A stretch of 20,226 nucleotides of DNA, taken from NCBI GenBank assembly GCA_039714835.1, contig JBDLIN010000043.1:1-20226 (forward strand), read 5' to 3'. The notes under the pieces are model-generated. The model did not search any database. It saw only the letters and a program-made list of their open reading frames with translations, and was not told where the DNA came from. Shown here piece by piece: positions 15,823-20,226 of the stretch (the stretch's first letter is position 1; every line of letters begins with the position of its first letter). This DNA is from SZUA-22 sp039714835 (GTDB taxonomy: Bacteria; Bacteroidota; Ignavibacteria; Ignavibacteriales; Melioribacteraceae). The position numbers and the translations under genes were made by a program.

Positions 15823-16197
15823 ATGGATGTTATTAATATTTTACTTGTTCTTCTGATAGTTATATTTTCAGTTCTTGGTATATATCTGATTTTTGTAATT
15901 AAGAAATTATCAACTACTATTGATACTATAGAAAAAGACCTTATTAAATTGAGAGGTGAAATTACTCCATTAGTTGAGGAAATTTCGGAAATTACTCAGT
16001 CTGCATCTTCAATAACAAAGGTTGTTGAAGAGCAGGTTGAGTTTATCAGTAGTAAAGTTGATTGGGTTAAAACCAAACTGAATCTATCTGCAGATTCACC
16101 TAAAAAATCCCCGCATGAACATGCTCATAATTTGGTCTCAAATCTAAAAGCCATTTCAAAGGGAATAACAACTTTTATAAAAGAAGCAAAGACATAA
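15823..16197 (+). CDS. DUF948-like (YtxG-type) membrane-anchored coiled-coil protein
   Basis: 124 aa. A single N-terminal membrane helix (about 4-26) is followed by a heptad-patterned helix (about 28-80, KKLSTTIDTIEKDLIKLRGEI...) and the segment VEEQVEFISSKVDWVKTKL. Size and layout match DUF948/YtxG proteins. The start lies 4 nt after the ytxH-type stop, so the pair is an operon; EF-G follows 33 nt later with its own ribosome binding site. The C-terminus (SNLKAISKGITTFIKEAK) is a short amphipathic helix. Exact function is unknown; an envelope-associated scaffold partner of the YtxH protein is inferred. Confidence 0.75.
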   Translation: MDVINILLVLLIVIFSVLGIYLIFVIKKLSTTIDTIEKDLIKLRGEITPLVEEISEITQSASSITKVVEEQVEFISSKVDWVKTKLNLSADSPKKSPHEHAHNLVSNLKAISKGITTFIKEAKT

Positions 16198-16230
16198 TTA
16201 TAATAAAAAGCAAAATCGTAGGAGTTCAAA

Positions 16231-18321
16231 TTGAAAGAATTTAGTCCAGATGCTATTAGAAATATTGCATTAATCGGTCATGGTGGCAGTGGTAAAACTT
16301 CCTTAACAGAAGTTTTGCTTTATAAATCGGGTACCACTAATCGTATAGGAAGTATTGAAGAAGGGAATACAGTTTCAGATTATAATATTAATGAAATTGA
16401 TAAACAATTTTCTATTTCAGCAACACCACTTCATTTGGAATGGGGAAATACAAAACTAAATGTTTTGGATACACCAGGTTACTCAGATTTTACAGGTCAA
16501 GTAAGTGCTGCTTTGCATGTAGCTGACGTAGGAATATCAGTGATTAAAAGTGCAGAAGGTGTTGAAGTTGGAACTGAGGTTACATGGGAAAATGTACAAA
16601 AGCATAATATGCCTGCAGCAATTGTAATAAATAAAATTGATAATGAACATTCAAAGTTCAATGAAACTTTTGAAATGGCAAAAGATAGATTGAGTCATGA
16701 TGCTACTATTATTTCTTATCCGGTGAATGAAGGAGTTAATTTTAATACTGTTGTTGATATTATTAAAATGAAAGAGATTGTATATGGTGATGTTTCAAGT
16801 AAAAGTATAAAAGAAAATGATATAACAGATGCTCATAAAGAGCAAGCTGAACAAATGAGAGAAGAATTAATCGAAAAAATTGCTGAATCTAGCGAAGAAT
16901 TATTAGATAAGTTCTTAGAGGAAGGAACATTAAATGATGACGATTTAAAAATGGGACTTAAATCTGCAATCCTTGATGGAACACTTGTCCCAGTTTTTGC
17001 TTTGTCAGCAGCTAAAGGTATTGGTGTAAATAACTTTTTAGATTTTGTGGTAAATAATTTTCCATCTCCAGCTGATAGAGTATGTGTTAGAGCTAAAATG
17101 AGTGGTACAGATCAAGAAGTAAATATTGAAACAGATACAAAAGGAAAACCATCCTTATTCGTCTTCAAATCTTTGTCTGAACCTCATGTTGGAGAATTAT
17201 CTGTATTCAAAGTATTTTCTGGAACATTAAAACCTGGAATGGATTTACAAAATACATCTCGCGATAAATCTGAGAGGCTTGGACAGCTTTATATACTTAA
17301 TGGAAAACAGCGAACAGAAGTATCTCAAATAGGTGCTGGTGATATTGGAGCAGTTGTTAAGTTGAAAGATACACACACTGGAAACACATTAGCATCAAAG
17401 GGATTTTCAGTTAAGATAGATGATATCGAATATCCTGCACCTGTAATTAGAGCTGCGGTTAAACCGAAATCTAAAGGTGATGAAGACAAGATATCAAATG
17501 GGCTGCATACAGTTCACGAAGAGAATCCAACAGTAACTGTAAATTTTGATCCTGAATTAGGACAGACTATTATTTCTGGACAGGGTGAATTGCAGTTAGC
17601 TCTTGCTATCAAGGTTCTAAAGGATCGATATAATGTTGATGTTGATCTTGTTGAACCTAAGATACCTTATAGAGAAACAATAAGAAAGTCTATTCAAGAT
17701 GCAGAATATAAACATAAAAAACAATCTGGTGGTAGAGGTCAATACGGACATGTTCATTTAAAAATTGAGCCTGTAGGACGAGGTGAAGGATATGAATTTG
17801 TTAATGCAATTGTGGGTGGTGTTGTTCCCGGCCGTTTCATTCCTGCTGTTGAAAAAGGTCTTAATGAGATTATGGCCAAAGGAATTCTTACAGAAAGCAA
17901 AGTTGTTGATGTAAAAGTAACTCTGTTTGACGGAACTTTCCATAATGTCGACTCTGATGAAGTTTCCTTTAAATTAGCAAGTACCAATGCATTCAAAAAG
18001 GGATTCCTTGACGCGAATCCTATTCTACTTGAACCAATTTATGATCTGACTATAAAAGTGCCTGAAGAATATATGGGTGATGTTATGGGAGATATCTCAA
18101 GCAGACGTGGAAAAATATCGGGAATGGAAATGGAAGGACCTTTCCAACTTATTAAATGTAAGGCGCCATTGGCAGAACTATATAAATATTCTACACATCT
18201 TCGTAGTTTAACTTCTGGTAGAGGAGTACATACAAGTAATTTCTCTCATTATGAAGAAGTTCCTCGAGATACTCAGGGAAAAGTTATCGAAGATTTTAAG
18301 AAAGCAAAAGAAGAAGAATAA
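16231..18321 (+). CDS. Elongation factor G-like GTPase (EF-G paralogue, EF-G2 type)
   Basis: 696 aa, full length. TTG start with aggag 6-7 nt upstream. GTPase motifs are GHGGSGKT (16-23, G1), DTPG (80-83, G3), NKID (134-137, G4) and SAAK (259-262, G5). Domain II is about 285-400. Domain IV has GGRGQYGHV (500-508) and the domain V region has PEEYMGDVMGDISSRRG (611-627). The G1 form GHGGSGKT and a switch region ending KQFSISA (58-64), instead of GHIDAGKT with RGITI, point to the EF-G2/EF-G-like branch rather than the main translocase. Members act on the ribosome, but their in vivo roles differ and are poorly defined. It is not in a str operon here, supporting a paralogue. The gene is followed by a hairpin terminator. 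Confidence 0.92.
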   Translation: MKEFSPDAIRNIALIGHGGSGKTSLTEVLLYKSGTTNRIGSIEEGNTVSDYNINEIDKQFSISATPLHLEWGNTKLNVLDTPGYSDFTGQVSAALHVADVGISVIKSAEGVEVGTEVTWENVQKHNMPAAIVINKIDNEHSKFNETFEMAKDRLSHDATIISYPVNEGVNFNTVVDIIKMKEIVYGDVSSKSIKENDITDAHKEQAEQMREELIEKIAESSEELLDKFLEEGTLNDDDLKMGLKSAILDGTLVPVFALSAAKGIGVNNFLDFVVNNFPSPADRVCVRAKMSGTDQEVNIETDTKGKPSLFVFKSLSEPHVGELSVFKVFSGTLKPGMDLQNTSRDKSERLGQLYILNGKQRTEVSQIGAGDIGAVVKLKDTHTGNTLASKGFSVKIDDIEYPAPVIRAAVKPKSKGDEDKISNGLHTVHEENPTVTVNFDPELGQTIISGQGELQLALAIKVLKDRYNVDVDLVEPKIPYRETIRKSIQDAEYKHKKQSGGRGQYGHVHLKIEPVGRGEGYEFVNAIVGGVVPGRFIPAVEKGLNEIMAKGILTESKVVDVKVTLFDGTFHNVDSDEVSFKLASTNAFKKGFLDANPILLEPIYDLTIKVPEEYMGDVMGDISSRRGKISGMEMEGPFQLIKCKAPLAELYKYSTHLRSLTSGRGVHTSNFSHYEEVPRDTQGKVIEDFKKAKEEE

Positions 18322-18346
18322 ATTGAAAATAAATTATTCAAAATGT

Positions 18347-18383
18347 GAAACCCAATATCTTAAGGATGTTGGGTTTCGCTTTT
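18347..18383 (+). terminator. Hairpin terminator after the EF-G-like gene
   Basis: Stem gaaacccaatatc/gatgttgggtttc (18347-18359 with 18365-18377; one G-U pair) with a 5-nt loop, followed by GCTTTT. The T-tract is short, so termination may be partial. The HIT-family gene begins almost immediately after it. Confidence 0.75.
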
Positions 18384-18397
18384 AAATGGTGGAAAAG

Positions 18398-18901
18398 ATG
18401 GAAAGATTATGGTCACCTTGGCGATCAAAGTATATTGATTCTATGAAGGATGAAAAGAAGGATAATAGTTGTGTGTTTTGTAGCGCAAGTGGAGAAGAAT
18501 TAACCGATGATCAATCATTGGTTGTCTTCAAACGAAATAATGTTTTTATTGTACTTAATCTTTATCCATATAATAATGGCCATTTGATGGTTGTCCCCAA
18601 TCGTCATATTTCAGATTTAAATGAATTAACTTCAGAAGAATTTGCAGAGATTACTTCTCAAATTACTCTTGCTACTGAAGCATTAAAAAAACTTTATGTA
18701 CCGCATGGATTTAATATTGGCGCTAATATTGGGAAAGCTGCTGGAGCAGGTATTGATACACATATCCATTTTCATGTTGTACCTAGATGGAATGGAGATA
18801 CTAACTTCATGCCTACAATTGGTGAAGTTAAAGTAATATCGCATGAGTTGATTGAGACAAAGAAAAACTTAATAAATACTATTCAAGAAATATTAAAGTA
18901 A
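18398..18901 (+). CDS. HIT family nucleotide-binding hydrolase/transferase
   Basis: 167 aa from ATG 18398. An ATG at 18386 is also in frame, but it abuts the terminator T-tract, GGTGG (18388-18392) is well placed only for the later start, and family members commonly begin MERLWxPWR. The HIT motif is THIHFHVVPRW (121-131) with the HxHxH triad (122, 124, 126; central His is the expected nucleophile). A CxxC pair (25, 28) suggests a zinc site, as in Ap4A phosphorylase-like or Fhit-like HIT proteins. NLYPYNNGHLMVVPNRH (54-70) is the nucleotide-binding strand region. Likely acts on dinucleoside polyphosphates or related nucleotides in the cytoplasm; substrate not determinable. A downstream palindromic element separates it from thyX. 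Confidence 0.92.
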   Translation: MERLWSPWRSKYIDSMKDEKKDNSCVFCSASGEELTDDQSLVVFKRNNVFIVLNLYPYNNGHLMVVPNRHISDLNELTSEEFAEITSQITLATEALKKLYVPHGFNIGANIGKAAGAGIDTHIHFHVVPRWNGDTNFMPTIGEVKVISHELIETKKNLINTIQEILK

Positions 18902-18949
18902 ATTATATTGACATGGCTTACGGAACTATTAAAATAACCGAAGGAGAAA

Positions 18950-19025
18950 TGTCATTCCGGTAATCTTTTAGCCGGAATCTATATTTATTGATTAAGATTC
19001 CGTGTAAAAACATCACGGAATGACA
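18950..19025. repeat. REP-like palindromic element with two alternative foldings
   Basis: A 76-base intergenic element. Its ends are a perfect 10-bp inverted repeat (tgtcattccg, 18950-18959; cggaatgaca, 19016-19025). Inside, cggaatc (18973-18979) pairs with gattccg (18996-19002). The same strands can fold instead as two side-by-side hairpins: attccgg/ccggaat (18954-18960 with 18972-18978) and attccgtg/cacggaat (18997-19004 with 19014-19021). The core GTCATTCC...GGAATC resembles widely dispersed bacterial REP sequences. No T-run follows, so it is not a classical terminator. AAAT flanks both sides (18947-18950, 19025-19028), but so short a match may be chance. Confidence 0.7.
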
Positions 19026-19091
19026 AATGTTTTGAGTCATTCAAGACATTTTATAAAATAAGTTTAGATTATTGTAGAGAGAGGATTAAGA

Positions 19092-20018
19092 ATGGATAAT
19101 ACAAAGCAATTTGAAAAATTAGAACCTATTCATGTACCTGAACTTGATGAGATATTGGGAATACCATTTAAAGTCTTAGATGATGGATTCATTAGAGTTG
19201 TAGATTATCTTGGATCAGATCAGTCAATTGTTCAGGCAGCGCGCGTTTCTTACGGTAAAGGGACGAAAAAAGTTAGTCAGGATAGGGGATTGATAAGATA
19301 TTTATTGCGTCATAGACACACTACACCATTTGAAATGTGCGAACTCAAATTACACTTAAGAATTCCTATGGATGCATGGCGCCAATGGATCCGTCACAGA
19401 ACAGCAAACGTAAATGAATATTCAACTCGCTATTCTCTCGCAATTGATTCTACACAAATAACTCAATCTGATGAATGGAGAATGCAGTCAAGTGATAATA
19501 AGCAAGGAAGCGCCGGTTTCTTTGACACTGAAATAGGAAGTAGTATGAGTGAAGATGAAAAAAATCTTCATGATAAAGCGCGAGAGATTTACAACAAAAG
19601 AGTTGAAATGGGAATGGCAAGAGAGCAGGCACGAAAAGATCTTCCCTTGGCGACTTATACTGAAGCATATTGGAAAATTGATCTCCATAATCTGCTTCAT
19701 TTTCTTGCATTAAGAATGGAAAAGAATGCACAGCTTGAGATAAGAGAATATGCTGATATTATTGGAAAAGAAATTGTAAAACGATGGGTCCCGATGGCTT
19801 GGGAAGCATTTGAGGAATATAGATTAACTTCTAAGGAATTCTCCGGGTTTGAATTAAAACTAATGAGCCTGTTAGCAAATGGGAAAAAGGAAGAGGCTGT
19901 ACAAGCTGCAGCAGATTATGGCTGGATAAAATTCAAAGACGAAAAGATGACGTTTAATATGGAAAGATGGGAATTCGAAGGAAAGTTAGAAGACCTTAAT
20001 ATTGAGATCCCTTGGTAA
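19092..20018 (+). CDS. thyX: FAD-dependent thymidylate synthase ThyX
   Basis: 308 aa, within the range of the longer ThyX proteins. ThyX makes dTMP from dUMP using methylene-tetrahydrofolate as carbon donor and reduced FAD (from NADPH) as hydride source, releasing tetrahydrofolate instead of dihydrofolate. The signature RHRX7S is present: RHR at 101-103 with Ser111 in RHRTANVNEYSTRYS. Other family stretches are AARVSYGKGTK (49-59), LLRHRHTTPFEMCELKLHLRIP (71-92) and LHNLLHFLALRMEKNAQLEIREYA (198-221). ATG start preceded by a GAGAGG-type site at 19079-19084. About 55 C-terminal residues (from about 250) extend beyond the compact core. folA follows 58 bases later in the same direction, forming a folate/thymidylate pair. 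Confidence 0.96.
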   Translation: MDNTKQFEKLEPIHVPELDEILGIPFKVLDDGFIRVVDYLGSDQSIVQAARVSYGKGTKKVSQDRGLIRYLLRHRHTTPFEMCELKLHLRIPMDAWRQWIRHRTANVNEYSTRYSLAIDSTQITQSDEWRMQSSDNKQGSAGFFDTEIGSSMSEDEKNLHDKAREIYNKRVEMGMAREQARKDLPLATYTEAYWKIDLHNLLHFLALRMEKNAQLEIREYADIIGKEIVKRWVPMAWEAFEEYRLTSKEFSGFELKLMSLLANGKKEEAVQAAADYGWIKFKDEKMTFNMERWEFEGKLEDLNIEIPW

Positions 20019-20076
20019 AAAGAATTACACTCTCATTTTACTGATAAAATTATTTATTGTTTCTTCGGCTCATTAA

Positions 20077-20226
20077 ATGAAAAAGATTATAATTGCTGCT
20101 GTTTCTGATAATAATGTTATTGGAAAAAATGGAGACATTCCTTGGTATTCAAAGTCTGAATTAAATCATTTCAAAAGAGTTACTTTAGGTTTTCCAGTAC
20201 TTATGGGACGGAAAACATTTCAATCA
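20077..20226 (+). CDS. folA: Dihydrofolate reductase, N-terminal 50 residues (3' partial)
   Basis: The window ends inside this gene after exactly 50 codons. The fragment shows the DHFR N-terminus: MKKIIIAAVSDNNVIGKNGDIPWYS has the first strand and the IGKNGDIPW substrate/NADPH loop (15-23), then SELNHFKRVT with the helix that lines the folate pocket, and VLMGRKTF (41-48), the NADPH-binding GRKT motif. The enzyme reduces dihydrofolate to tetrahydrofolate with NADPH. The start follows thyX by 58 bases with no terminator visible, but no clear Shine-Dalgarno is seen either. Its usual partner in bacteria is thyA; pairing with thyX is less common. Confidence 0.93.
   Translation, partial: MKKIIIAAVSDNNVIGKNGDIPWYSKSELNHFKRVTLGFPVLMGRKTFQS

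Noticed and set aside
16231..18321. Tetracycline-resistance ribosomal protection protein
   Set aside because: The G1 motif, switch region and domain order match the EF-G2-like branch; TetM-type signatures are not seen.
18913..18963. Small ORF of 16 codons beginning ATGGCTTACGG and ending inside the REP-like element
   Set aside because: No ribosome binding site, very short, and it ends in the palindrome arm. It could be the remnant of a gene start cut by the element, but nothing in 16 residues supports an identity.
19032..19057. Promoter for thyX (TTGAGT ... TATAAA)
   Set aside because: The spacing is only 14 bases and the region is AT-rich, so the match is not convincing.

Overview
The window is an AT-rich bacterial segment that looks like chromosome rather than phage or plasmid. 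Four large exported proteins end in the type IX secretion (T9SS, Por) C-terminal sorting domain of the form NYPNPFNPSTTI ... GxYxxxxDAsxLaSGxYIYRL ... KKMLLLK. This variant is typical of Ignavibacteria and close relatives in the Fibrobacterota-Chlorobiota-Bacteroidota group, so I infer an Ignavibacteria-like organism. The taxonomic call is from motif style only. Many genes have clear GGAGG-type ribosome binding sites, unlike most classical Bacteroidota.

Bases 1-6436, + strand: the 3' part of a gene for an N-formylglutamate-amidohydrolase-like plus SUMF1-like fusion protein overlaps by 8 nt a C10 (streptopain-type) cysteine peptidase with a T9SS domain. Then comes a T9SS cargo with beta-propeller repeats and a central GATase1-like domain. 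The peptidase gene carries an in-frame cluster of three palindromes inside its sorting-signal region, and two further palindromes lie just after it.

Bases 6437-13026, mostly - strand: a convergent hairpin terminator, a twin-HTH XRE-type regulator, a giant FG-GAP/VCBS protein (1427 aa) built from internal duplications, and a YncE/NHL-like propeller protein. The last two are also T9SS cargo, each followed by a hairpin terminator.

Bases 13027-20226, + strand: after a 217-base divergent promoter region come a short exported FnIII-like protein, a Maf nucleotide pyrophosphatase, and a TIGR00374/UPF0104 membrane protein. They are followed by a YtxH/DUF948 envelope pair, an EF-G paralogue, a HIT-family protein, a palindromic REP-like element, thyX, and the first 50 codons of folA. 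This half is largely housekeeping: nucleotide sanitation, envelope, translation and folate/thymidylate metabolism.

No gap between genes exceeds 300 bases. The largest are 13027-13243 (promoters) and 18902-19091 (REP-like element). I saw no tRNA, rRNA, CRISPR array, IS element or prophage. I found no clearly new multi-gene system. The most unusual signals are the palindrome cluster translated within a T9SS sorting domain and the metallohydrolase-like/SUMF1 fusion coupled to a C10 peptidase.
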